DNA from: Dermacentor variabilis | Taxonomy: Eukaryota > Arthropoda > Arachnida > Ixodida > Ixodidae | Reading direction: 5' to 3' | DNA length: 64,000 nucleotides | NCBI RefSeq assembly: GCF_050947875.1 | Contig: NC_134577.1 | Location: 68,173,139-68,237,138, forward strand | Shown: positions 11,896 through 22,194 of the stretch, one piece after another | Position numbering within the stretch: position 1 is the stretch's first letter | Layout: every line of letters starts with the position of its first letter | The notes under the pieces: model-generated | The model's database searches: none | Told to the model about the DNA's origin: nothing | The model's input: the letters and a program-made list of their open reading frames with translations, nothing else | Translations under genes and position numbers: made by a program

Positions 11896-12199
11896 TACTA
11901 CGTGGCAATATTTCTAACACAGATTTTTTTCAGTTATACATTGCACGCCTAATTCTTACATAGTTGGCTGTGCAATAAGCTACCAAAAATGAAATGGTAC
12001 AACAGTTTTTGATATATGGCATCGTCGTGCAGGTGTTTGCAAAGCGATCTTGCAGACAGACGACGCGCGAGCGCTGATGTCGATATTTTGTACACTATTG
12101 TTACTTCAAAAATAAAAACAAACTGTTGCGGCAGGTGTATATTCATTATTCAAACGTGTTTTTTATATCTAAAAGCACATACAGATCACTAACTTATTG

Positions 12200-12758
12200 T
12201 TTCAAGCTTAGTTTACAGCAGGCTGATTTAGGCCGCACTTTGACGGATGAAGACGGAAGAGTCCAGCAACAGTGCGCCGCAGCCGAGGAGCGAGCTTCGG
12301 CGCGCGTCGGAGCTTGTCTCCAGTGGTTGCGCGCCCTTTCCCTCCAGCCGAAGCGAAGCGACGCGTTCGCTTGCCAGCGCGCGCCGAAGCTTTCGGCGCG
12401 TGCCAATGGTTGGGGCATAAGGGAAAGCGGACCAATCGCAGACGCCGGCACCACCATCTTCCTCCAGTTATCGACTTTCAGTGCAGTCGCTCGGCCCTAT
12501 TGAATCCCTCTCCACTTGAGCGTTCTCCTCGCCTCTTGTCAGCCAATCACATACGACAAGCCGCTCATTCTAGGCAATGTTACTCGTTCTTCAAGCAAGC
12601 AAAAGTGACCTCCGATGAACGAGGAGAGCGTTTGATTGGTCTAATAAGACACCTCTGCGCGTGACCGCCCGGTGCTTGCGTTGGCGCTTACGCAAATTTG
12701 TCCTCAGGAGATTGGAATAAAAACATATTGGAATAGTTTTGCGTTATAAGTCCCCAGG
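12200..12758. repeat. Right inverted arm of the large insert
   Basis: GC-rich stretch (12,240-12,440) related in inverted orientation to about 5,145-5,430. It is followed by sequence ending in the outer inverted repeat at 12,711-12,758. Arg/Ala-rich frames are open on both strands; this is a composition effect and not a gene. Confidence 0.5.
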
Positions 12759-12759
12759 A

Positions 12760-12890
12760 TTACTGTTATTGTTGTTTGTTGTTGTTGTTGTTGTCGCCGT
12801 CGTTTTTGTTTGTTTTTGCTGTCGTTGGTCGTGGTAGGGCAAACCTCAGCAGTGTGTCTGTCCCGTCACTCGCCGAAGCCCTATTTAGCA
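12760..12890. repeat. Short interspersed repeat, left part (copy 1)
   Basis: A (TTG)n-headed repeat containing GGTCGTGGTAGGGCAAAC and CTATTTAGCAGTGC. It continues at 16,157-16,383 after the inserted LINE. The uninterrupted form is at 40,937-41,282. The rejoined unit carries GGATTCGAATCC (or GGGTTTGAATCC in this copy), which resembles a tRNA B box, so it may be a tRNA-derived SINE. Confidence 0.65.
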
Positions 12891-12898
12891 GTGCAAAC
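12890..12898. repeat. Target-site duplication of the I-like LINE, left copy
   Basis: AGTGCAAAC here and AGTGCAAGC at 16,157-16,165 flank the LINE. The unoccupied copy of the repeat (near 41,060) reads AGTGCGAAC. One mismatch separates the two flanks. Confidence 0.7.
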
Positions 12899-13425
12899 CC
12901 CCGCAGGGGCGTCTGCGTAAGCAGGCGCTTGGTGTGTTGCGACACCACGTACCCAAGCACACGAGGGTTGGACCCTCCCGCGTCTAACCGTGCGCGGCTT
13001 AGCCGTGTCCGGGGAAAGGGGGATCCTGGAGGTTGAGCCGATGCTGGGTGTTCGGACCTTTAAGGCCCCCCGGCGGAGGCAACATACCTCTTTGGTCTCT
13101 GTTTCACGTATACGGCACCCCCGGACTGACCTAGCCGGGGGAAATCGGTAGTTGCCCTTTCCTGTCTCTCTCTCCTTACTACCTTCGTCTTTCCCTTACT
13201 TTCCACCTTTCCTGTCTTCTTCTGGCTTCCCCTTTACTTCCAATTTTTCCAGGCAGCAAGGGTTAACCTTGTGTGTATAGCCAACCTAGATTATTTCATA
13301 TTTGGTTATAGTGGTTGTGTAAAGCTGGCGATGGCAGGCCTCGTTTATTTACAAGGCCTGTCACGTCCCCTTGTTGGGCTCCACGGTGGGTGGCTGACAC
13401 CACTGCCGAAATTACTCCAATTTTT

Positions 13426-14938
13426 ATGGCTTCTTCTTTTTCCCCAAGCTTTCTGATCGCCCTCTCACAAAAAGAGGGCACACCGAAGAATGTTTCAACT
13501 TCTTTAATAAGCCCACTGAAATTTTTCCACGTTTCCACGTGATTCACAGCGAAACCCCCGACAAGACCGTAAGAACTTTATCACCTTTCATTGTCGCGAA
13601 ATGCCTAACTGAGACCCTAGGTGCAGGATACAAAGTCGCGAAAATGACCAGTGGCGACATTCTCCTTGAAGTCCGTGATAAAGCTCAGCATGATAATCTG
13701 CAAAAACTCATCTCGCTTGGCGACACCCAAATCTCCGTAAGTCCTCATCGTCGCGAAATGCCTGAGACCCTAGGTGCAGGATACAAAGTCACGAAAATGG
13801 CCAGTGGCGACATTCTCCTTGAAGTCCGTGATAAAGCTCAGCATGATAATCTGCAAAAACTCATCTCGCTTGGCGACACCCAAATCTCCGTAAGCCCTCA
13901 TCGTCGCGAAATGCCTAACTGAGACCCTAGGTGCAGGATACAAAGTCACGAAAATGGCCAATGGTGACATTCTCCTTGAAGTCCGTGATAAAGCTCAGCA
14001 TGACAATCTGCAAAAACTCATCTCGCTTGGCGACACCCAAATCTCCGTAAGTCCTCATCGTACCGCGAATAGTACACGAGGGGTATTATCGGATCAGGAC
14101 CTGCTGGAACTGACTGAGACAGAGCTCCTAGAAGGCTGGAAAGAGCAACATGTTACGAATGCACAGCGAATTAAGATACGACGTGACAAGGAAATTCCGA
14201 CAAAACACCTCATACTTACCTTTTGTACGAGCACACTCCCTGAACACATCGAAACCGGCTACATGAAAATAAAGGTAAGGCCGTACATTCATTCCAAACT
14301 CCCGACGCTGTTTTAAGTGCCAAAGATTCGGCCACGGCTCTCAGAGCTGCAGGGGCCGTACCACCTGTGCAGAGTGCGCATCACATGAGCACCGTGCAGA
14401 TAACTGCAATGATCCACCCCACTGTGCAAATTGTGACGGTGAACACCCGGCATACTCTCGCTCTTGTCCCTTATGGCAGAAAGAAAAAGAAATTATCACG
14501 CTCAAAGTACAAGAAAATATTTCCTTCAAAGAAGCTAGAAAACGCCTCTCATTTGTGGGGCCTTCTTTCTTCGACGTGGCACGGCAGGGGGCAGTGCCAC
14601 AACGGTTCTCGGCGGCCGTTAGGACCACGCAAAGGGGACCGACGGTAGCGCCACTCGCCCCCACTGCGGGATCAGCTAGTGCTGTACCGCAACCCGGCAA
14701 GAGCCAGCAGTCCACCGGACCTGCAGGCTCCACGACTTCTAGGGCCTCTGTTCGCAGTGAGAAGCCCGAAACACCTGCGAACGTACACCGCGAGCGGGCA
14801 TCCAGCGCCTCTATGGAGGCGATGGATACATCAGGTGTATCGGGGTCTCAGACGCCGAAGGATCGGCGAAGCTCTGAGGAGCTGCCCAAGAAAGGCAAAT
14901 CCAGCATCACAGGGCCTGGCAAGGTTTCTGTGCGATAA
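13426..14938 (+). pseudogene. I-like LINE ORF1 (gag-like RNA-binding protein), broken
   Basis: Start ATG at 13,426 corresponds to the ATG at 51,459 in the better preserved relative. The N-terminal region is disrupted by a threefold tandem repeat of one ORF1 segment (13,593-14,060). The first two units read in one frame (153-bp period) and the third is shifted out of frame and hits a stop. A further 4-bp duplication (ATTC) near 14,290 shifts the frame before the zinc knuckles. The knuckles persist in a third frame (CFKCQRFGHGSQSC, CAECASHEHRADNC, CANCDGEHPAYSRSC), followed by a Ser/Pro/Thr-rich tail ending at 14,938. The protein normally binds element RNA in the ribonucleoprotein. Confidence 0.8.
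13593..14060 (+). repeat. Threefold tandem duplication within ORF1
   Basis: Units are 13,593-13,749 (157 bp), 13,750-13,902 (153 bp, lacking a TAAC) and 13,903-about 14,060. Each begins GTCGCGAAATGCCT. The related element at 51,625-51,780 has a single unit. Confidence 0.9.
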
Positions 14939-14982
14939 CATAGTTTTCCTCTCTTGAACGCACATCACCATACAGTTTCACT

Positions 14983-15778
14983 ATGGATACACAAATATTA
15001 TATTGGAATGTCAGGGGTCTCCTTCACAATCTAGATGATGTCAAGGAACTCCTACGTAAACATAATCCAAAGGTGCTGTGCGTTCAAGAGACCCATCTGA
15101 ACAGAACACAAACATTCTTTCTTCGTAACTACGCCATCTTCAGAAAAGACCGTGACGAGGCTAACGCGTCGCGCGGTGGCGTAGCAATCGTCGTAGACAA
15201 GTCTATAGCTTGTCATCATGTATCCCTACAGACACCCCTCGAAGCAGTATCAGTGCGCGGAGTTCTTTTTAATAAGTTGGTTACTGTTTGCTCCATTTAC
15301 ATACCCCCAAACTATCACCTTCACAAAACAGATTTCTACAATCTCGTAAATCAGCTTCCGGAACCCTACATACTCGTGGGTGATTTTAATGCCCACAACA
15401 CCCTGTGGGGAGATTCCCGTTGTGACGCGAGAGGTCGGCTGATAGAACATTTTCTTTTGACTTCCGGTGCATGCCTATTTAATAAGAAGGAGCCGACTTA
15501 TAATAGGACACACATATGGTACTCACAATTTTCTATTGACTGGCAATGAACCTCCAACCTCTGGTAGATGTGGTGAGCGGCTCACCGTCCTCCACGTCCT
15601 TGTGGAATGTCGGGAAGCCGAAAGAGAAAAAAGGGAACATTTTCCTCTAGCGTACCGCTATTGTCTCCCTCTCCATCCTGCTGTGTTTATTGGCAAAGAA
15701 CCCCTTTTTACCACCCAGGCTGTCCTAGGTTTTTTAAAAGAGGTGGTCTTGCACGTTAATAGCCCGAAGGTTTCGTAG
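14983..15778 (+). pseudogene. I-like LINE ORF2, endonuclease joined to C-terminus
   Basis: The first 180 or so codons form an apurinic-type endonuclease domain with NVRG, VQETHL and VGDFNAHN motifs. These match the related ORF2 starting at 52,704 almost residue for residue. Near 15,505 the sequence jumps to the C-terminal zinc-finger region in another frame: GHTYGTHNFLL, CGERLTVLHVLVEC, then the conserved PLHPAVFIG and a stop at 15,778. In the related element these points are about 2.9 kb apart. The C-terminal finger has lost its first cysteines (SGRCGE in place of CSRCGE). Confidence 0.8.
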
Positions 15779-16156
15779 CGTATCCTCTCTACAGAGGATG
15801 CCGCTGGGATAGTTGTCTTATATAGCACATGCATCCAGGCCCTTGTGTCTCAAGGGCTCTAAAGAGGCCATGGTGCTCTAAAGAATGTTAGAAACTTATG
15901 CATTTTTTTTATTATCGTATCATAATTTTGCGATGCACTCAAATGCTTACAGTACTCATCATTTTTCATAGCCATAATTTTATTACGCGTACATTTTACG
16001 CACTTTACAGTGACTATATTTTAGGCCCCTTTACAGCCACGTCACATCAACTTCATAGAACCCATCACTCCACTAAGAAATCACTAACACTTGCATGGCA
16101 CTCTTTGGCCATACCTGGCCCTTGCGCCAATAAAAACCACACATTCCCTCATTAGG

Positions 16157-16383
16157 AGTGCAAGCGGTTGCGGGTTTGAATCCCGCGCGACGCGGCCACA
16201 CATCGATCGAGACGATTGCGAAAGCACTCGTGTATCACGACATTCGCTGCACGTCAGAGAACGGCAGTCGATCAAAATTATTACTGAGCTCCCGAAACTG
16301 CATCTCTCGTAGCCGATCGGTTGCCTCCAGGACGCTGGAGATCCAGCAACGAAATGGAATGAACGCCCTCTTTCTCAACTCTA
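16157..16383. repeat. Short interspersed repeat, right part (copy 1)
   Basis: Continuation of the repeat split by the LINE. It has a possible TPsiC-like arm (GCGGG, loop TTTGAAT, CCCGC) near 16,170-16,190, then TTATTACTGAGCTCCC and CTGCATCTCTCGTAGCCG, and ends near CTCAACTCT. The intact form lies at 40,937-41,282. Confidence 0.65.
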
Positions 16384-16934
16384 GCGTGTTGTCATTTGTG
16401 TCTTGTTCTTGTCGTTTCATTGAAGTTTGTTGCGGTCACCGATCGGTGCCATGGCCTCCTTTCGGAATGCACACGACAACTTACGGATTGTTCCTCCCAT
16501 GAAGTGACTACAACGACGGTGAGTCGCGATGTGACGAGAATGCGCATGGCCGCCTAAAATGTACAAATATGTGTACCTCTGAAGTGTGGACACGGAATGG
16601 AAGAAGAGGGGAAGAAAGCTGGCACAGAAGTACGGGGTAGTTGAAAGTGTAGTTAGACAACGGAGGATTCATCAGAAAGAAAGCAAGAGAAGCAGAGGCA
16701 GTGAATTGGATGCAAAGAATGGAAACAAACAAAAAGAAATACCGTGGGTATTTAAAAAAGGACAACAAAGAAATCGGGAAGCAAAATCTGTATAATCACG
16801 CAATAGGAAGTGCCTTACTATTTGAGGCCCAAGCGGGTTGTCTGAGGACAAAAAAAAAATCCCGGCCGGAGCGAATGTTCTTCACAGGATGCGGCATATG
16901 TGTGCTGCAAAACAAAACAAAAAAAAGGCTGGAG

Positions 16935-17091
16935 GCTGCACAGTGAAGTGATGGCGGACCAACTCAGGGCTGTCCAGAGCGCCCGTGTGACGGCAGAGGG
17001 GCTCGATCTCTGTGTCCCGACGTGGGAGCGGCCCGCATCCGTACCAGACTGATCCCTCAGGACCTAAATAAAATTCTTCATACCATACCAT
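16935..17091 (+). mobile_element. 5'-truncated LINE 3' end (157 bp) present only in copy 1
   Basis: Copy 2 lacks this segment (GGCTGGAG joins directly to ACGGCTCGG near 49,517). It contains an AATAAA signal at about 17,067 and ends in a short CATAC repeat, the form of a LINE 3' terminus. It belongs to a family not otherwise present in the window. The TSD is not clear. Confidence 0.6.
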
Positions 17092-20000
17092 ACGGCTCGG
17101 CACATCGTAATGGAATGCCAAGATACTGAACCAGCGATGCCAGCATGGAGTGTACACCTTCCGCAAGCGTTGGCATTCAAAGAAGACGGAAGGATTAACA
17201 GGTCAGCACTCGAGATAAGTTAGAGACGATCAGAGCATTGCTGGAAGAAAAGCATGGAAGAGATTGGTCGAACCGGAGTCATTGCAAATGTAAGTAATGG
17301 CATACTATATTGACAGATGTTTTAAATACGAAAGCTAATGCCGAGATCATTCAGGCAAAAGGCTAGACAGCGATAGCTGTAGGAAAACCTCATTAAGGTA
17401 CTATTTGTGGACACCCGGTTTCACCGGGAATGCAGTAATCCTCACCGTCGTCGTCATCTCACCGGCGCTAACGGGAAAACTAGAAATGAAGCTGTACAGC
17501 GATACGGGGCTAGACAACGTTTGAATTGAGGGAAACTCAGTAGGAAATTGATATTAAAGAACTACATTGAAATATGAAAGAAAGTAAGGGGGCTTCGACA
17601 GTGCTCAATTATATGCACAGGAATAATAATGACTCAAAGTGAAGGAAAGTAACTGACTAGCCTAACAGCTAGCTTGTGGCCGGTACAGTAAGCAACATGG
17701 CCACCAAGAACGCTAGGCACAAAGTCAGAAAGGCTGAGCAACTACCGTGTGTAGCGGCAATGGAAAAAAAAACGGCCGCGAGTAACTGCCTATGAAGTAG
17801 AAACGAAATCAGGAAATAAACAATTGATGACAACTCAAAGGCAAGTTCTCTACTATATGAAGCGATATCAGTATAGGTTTTGGAACGCGTACTTCAGAGC
17901 GAGCTATGCACGAAGGAAGAAGCATGTGTTTGCTGCAGTAAAGCAAGGCAATAGATGGAACATGTTGCATTCTAATGTGAGGATATTACACAGCTGTCTG
18001 TTTAGGCTCCGCTGACCTCCATGAAGCCCTTGAGTTCAACATAAAACATGTCCGCAATAATGAATAGTAAAAGGCGCGTGGAAGTTTGGTGGCAGAAATT
18101 AAGGAGCCTAAAAATAAAGGGGGCGTACAAAAAAAGAAGTTCCCAATAATAGCCCAGAAACATCGTTGCTGGGTATTTTCTTTTTTTTACAGACAAGCTG
18201 TTAAGGGCTACTTTCCCCAAAATCATGTCCGCGTGTAGAAAAAAAGAAAATTCCCGAATATAGCGCAACGCCGGGCCCACCCGCGGCGGAGGTGCAGTTC
18301 GCCATTAAGGAGCCCAGTTACACAGCTTCGCTGGTCATCCTTCTTCACAGAGTGGGAGGGCACTGAATTTTTTCTGTAAAATATAAGATAGGCAAGACAT
18401 TCGGCGAAGTAAGAAGAAGCTTGGTGGCGCCACCCACCACCCCACTTCAAAGGAGGCGCTCCTGGGATCCATCCGTCCGTCCATCCTGTCAGGCATACGT
18501 TACAGACATAGTTATGTATACTAGATAAATATAGTTTAAGGAAGCTAGAGAAAGGTTGACGAAACATTAAATACTAAGCTGATGAGTATCTACAGATTAC
18601 TTGGTTCGCTCAGGCAGGCTTGGTGACTATTCACCACAGCCAGGTTTCTAAGGTGATGCTCATAAATCAGCATCAAGAGATCACACGGTCGCGCTGTTAA
18701 GCAAGCTTTGAGTCTTTCTGTCGCTACACCCACTCAGAGAGCGTGCCGTGCAATCATGTTCGCCGCTGAACTCTATATAGACTGCGCAACTAAACACACC
18801 ATGGCAATACGAAGCTACAATATTGGCGACATTTTAATATCTTTTATTCCGGGCGTACCCACTGTGGCATATAGCTATCGGGCATGAAGAAAGAGCAAGT
18901 GCCGTATGGTGTCAACTAGATTGTAAGCCATTTTCCGGTTAGTTGGGAAGGTATGCCCAATTGTTTTTCGCCCAGCGGGAGCCCCAATTTCTGAGCTGCC
19001 CTCGGTGGTTAACCCCGGATTTTTCATCGATGGCTCCTACAGGGAACACACGCCGTTCTTGCATCGTACGTGATCGACGTTCTGGCAGCAGTCTCTGTCC
19101 ACTACGCACTGCGACGACAAACAAAACGCAAAACGGCAACAGTAAGAATACCGCATCACATTTGCATATAAAGGCATGTAAAGGCATATAAGGGCAGTGC
19201 TTATTTGCATATAAGGGCAGTGAATATGTTTGTAGCATCACTCGTATAATGCTCGAAGCGGTCACGCAAACGAACTCTTCTAAAGAACAGAAAACAAGAA
19301 GACTCTCAGAACTTTTCTAAACTTGCTATTCTATTCAACGTGGATGTGGTCAATTTGTATTAAAACTATCATAATTATCTATTACATTATAATAATATAT
19401 AATTTAATTAATAGTAGTATAGTGAAGAGCGCAGACCCCTGATAGAAAATCTCTTCAGTATTTCTTCCATAGCTATATAATGCATTCCATTCCGGAAAAT
19501 TTTCTATGCGACCACTCGCGCCTATTTCCCTGCTGAGGTGTTCGGCAACAAATCTAAATGAAGAGATTCCACCAGGAGCAGCACAGAGATAATTTTTTTA
19601 TTTGCTGTCTTCAATAAATGTTTTTTTAATATTTCTCTTCTATTACACCACTTAGCTCGCTGGTGTTCCGTGACGGCGGTTCTTTTCCGCTGGCACCAAT
19701 TCCCCAAATCTTAAAGACCACCGACTATTTGTACTACGCGCTATATGTCCCGCCAACATCTATTTTATTTCCTATGAACCTTGTAATTCCCAATGTGTGA
19801 TCTACGCTACACTGAGCTTGCTCTCTCAAAATTCTTACTCAGAGACACAATACTCTACGCGTAGCCTACAGTAGCATTTCGGACACGCTGGAGCAAATAA
19901 TCACTTGTGGAAAAAATCAGCAAAAAATAACAAATTATTATTTGCCATGACAGTTAGGTTATAGCTCAAATAACGATTCGTTGTTTTTCATACAGTCGTT

Positions 20001-20850
20001 TCTCCTCATTGCTAGAAATAAAACGACTTGTTCTCTTTTTCTTATGCGAAAGTCATTGGACATCACAGGATTTCCTTAACGAGAGAACGCGGCGATGCCC
20101 GTTTGCTATACAACCCATGCCGCTCTGTTCTCCTCTCTTAAGTTTGCGTCTTCTAAACACCCAACTTTCATAATGCTTCCCCTATGAAGCGCAGGTTATT
20201 CAGCAGTGAGGTTTGGAACCTTGGAGAAAACAGTGCTAGCGAACAGCACCTCCAAAGAGTTTCTCACTACATTACCTAGAAGGTAATCTGGTTCTACTTC
20301 GCTGTGGTATGCATGAGAATGCCGGTATATTGTGACTTCGGATTGGCATCCTTCCCGGAGAGCCAAGACACCTTGAAGACTCGCCTGGCGAGCACCCTTC
20401 CGTATGTCACAATGATTCATTATCACGTGAAAAAGTCGTTAAGCTTTATTATTATATAAAAACATGTTTTGTTTAATTGTGGAAACTTGCTATTGCATGT
20501 ACAATTATATGAAATCTAGAAAGTGTCAGCGGGCCGCTAAAGTTGGAGGACAGACGACAAGATTCGTGCTCGCTTTGGAACATTTTGCATCTGTTCTCAC
20601 TCTTCTTCGCTTGGTTATGCAATTTAGGTGAAAAAACTTCATTGCAAGATCTAATATGGGTGAATGAAAACCTTTTCAGAAGGTCTTACTTTGAGAACTC
20701 GTTGTTTCTGATAGCAGTATCCACGTTTTAGACGAAGCCTCTTACAATACCAGCCAACACGCGCCTCGCAGACACACATACCGTCATTCCCATGAAAGCA
20801 CAGCGCCCCTTAGAAAACTCCCATAGACGGTGGCGCCAGATTTCCCTCTA

Positions 20851-22194
20851 AATGCCATACGGGAAAAGCCTATGCGCACACCAACAATGCAACGCAAAAG
20901 TACAGGCATTGCGAACCATAGTTTCCTGCAATAATGACTACAAGGCAGAACCCTGGCGCTGCAATCGTCCAGCCACCATGGGAATGATGAGTCTAGTCCA
21001 TGGATTTGTCTGATCTTCTTTCTTGTGGATTGAGAGGTTCGTGCGGCTTTGTTTATAACGTAATTTGTCTGCCTTCGCTATCCCAAATTTCGGAGCAATC
21101 TAATACTTTTTCAAAGTGCAGAATACTCGGCGAACGCACACAACCGCTGGTAATTGCAGCGGTTCGAGGAGGCCCAATCGAAACTCTCCAAGCGTTCCAG
21201 CCTGCTGGCTTGCCTCACCGAGAAATTCTTAAGGGCGTTCTATGCCGGCTGGTCGACGCACGCACCCACGGTGAAATGGTTTCAATGTTGGGCTTCTTTG
21301 CTTCTAGAGATCCTGTGTTCGAATGCTGCCATCGTTCACTTTTAGTAATGTTTATTAAATGATTTATTACACGTTGATTTGTTGAGAATGACGAGTTTAC
21401 AAAGTCACGAAGCCGTTTAAAGCAAGAAGGGCGAATTATTAAGCAAATCCATGTACTTTCCCATCATTTCCACCATGTTGGCTGAACCCAAGGAGGTCTA
21501 ACAGAAAATTTGCTGGAGGGTAGCTACCGTCTCAAAAGGGAAGCCGAACCGCCGCCACCTTACCATAGACAAAAAGTAACATTAGCAAATAGCGGGCATT
21601 ATACTAAAAGCTTTCTTCTGACTCTGTGCTACTTAGCATGCTCAATTTAGCCGGACAAATATCGTTGGACCTCTCTATTCCTGTCACTGGCTTCAGAAGG
21701 AAGCTAAAAGTTTCTTTATTTTCTGGCACGTCATGTTATTTTTAGCAGCCAAAGATAACATTCTAGGCAATAACTTCGAGCTTTTATTTTCACATGCCCC
21801 TAGCGTTTGAAATAAGTGACCAAAGGGGCGCGTGAGCTGTCAAAGTTTCAGCTTTCGTGGCCCCAATTCAGAGTAGGACATCAGGCAAACACTGGCTTCA
21901 CCTGTGCTGGTTATAAACTACAGTGACTGGCACTCCAGCTTTTTTTTTTTAACTTCCTTGGCTGAACCGCCCCGCTTGCCGTTCCCGTAGACATTAATGC
22001 CGGTATTCCATCTCGTAATTACTGTATGGAACCCTAGGCAGCGAACCACCAATTTGCTGAATTAAAAGGTCACTGCCATACATTTTAAAAGGATAACAAA
22101 CAGTTCACAATTTCTAGGGACCTGTACACAACATAAGAATTACAAACACGCTCCACCTACAAGAAACGCAGTGGCCCCTACCTTTCACAGCTGA
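20851..22194. mobile_element. 1.34-kb insert in copy 1, probable non-autonomous DNA element
   Basis: Copy 2 joins CCCTCTA directly to (G)AGGTTACGAAGC near 58,735, whereas copy 1 has 1.34 kb in between. Inside are inverted related segments: CCACCATGGGAATGATG with CATGGATTTG near 20,975-21,009, and the complementary arrangement near 21,448-21,480. A tRNA-like B-box sequence lies near 21,315. I see no transposase. It may be a MITE carrying a SINE. Confidence 0.5.
21262..21375 (+). repeat. tRNA-like SINE remnant
   Basis: Contains TGGTTTCAATGTTGGG (loosely A-box-like) and, about 40 bases further on, GATCCTGTGTTCGAATGCTGCC split by normal spacing, which resembles a B box. A TTTATTAAATGATTTATT tail follows. 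The downstream words match those at 390 and 37,205. It is not a functional tRNA. Confidence 0.45.

Larger units (their letters stand above)
4495..12758. mobile_element. 8.3-kb composite insert with inverted ends (DNA-transposon-like)
   Basis: The outer ends are imperfect inverted repeats of about 45 bp. The left end contains GTAAAACTATTCCAA (from about 4,511), and the right end read on the minus strand contains GCAAAACTATTCCAA, each followed by a second TATTCCAAT. A further inverted pair lies inside, with ATGCCCCAACCAYTGGCACG near 5,145 (plus) and near 12,416 (minus). The interval is missing from copy 2. Inside are decayed LINE fragments and no transposase that I can recognise. It may be one large non-autonomous transposon or two related MITEs in opposite orientation around captured DNA. 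The flanking TSD is not resolved. Confidence 0.5.
12899..16156 (+). mobile_element. Internally deleted I-like LINE (copy in duplication copy 1)
   Basis: Starts with the shared leader CCCCGCAGGGG and ends after a GCCAATAAAAACC tail, bounded by a 9-bp TSD. Sequence is very close to the element at 50,934-56,786. It keeps the 5' UTR, a damaged ORF1, the endonuclease half of ORF2 and the last 100 or so codons plus 3' UTR. About 2.9 kb covering RT and RNase H is gone, joined near 15,505. It could only have moved after the deletion with help from another element; the TSD does not show whether the deletion happened before or after insertion. Confidence 0.85.
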
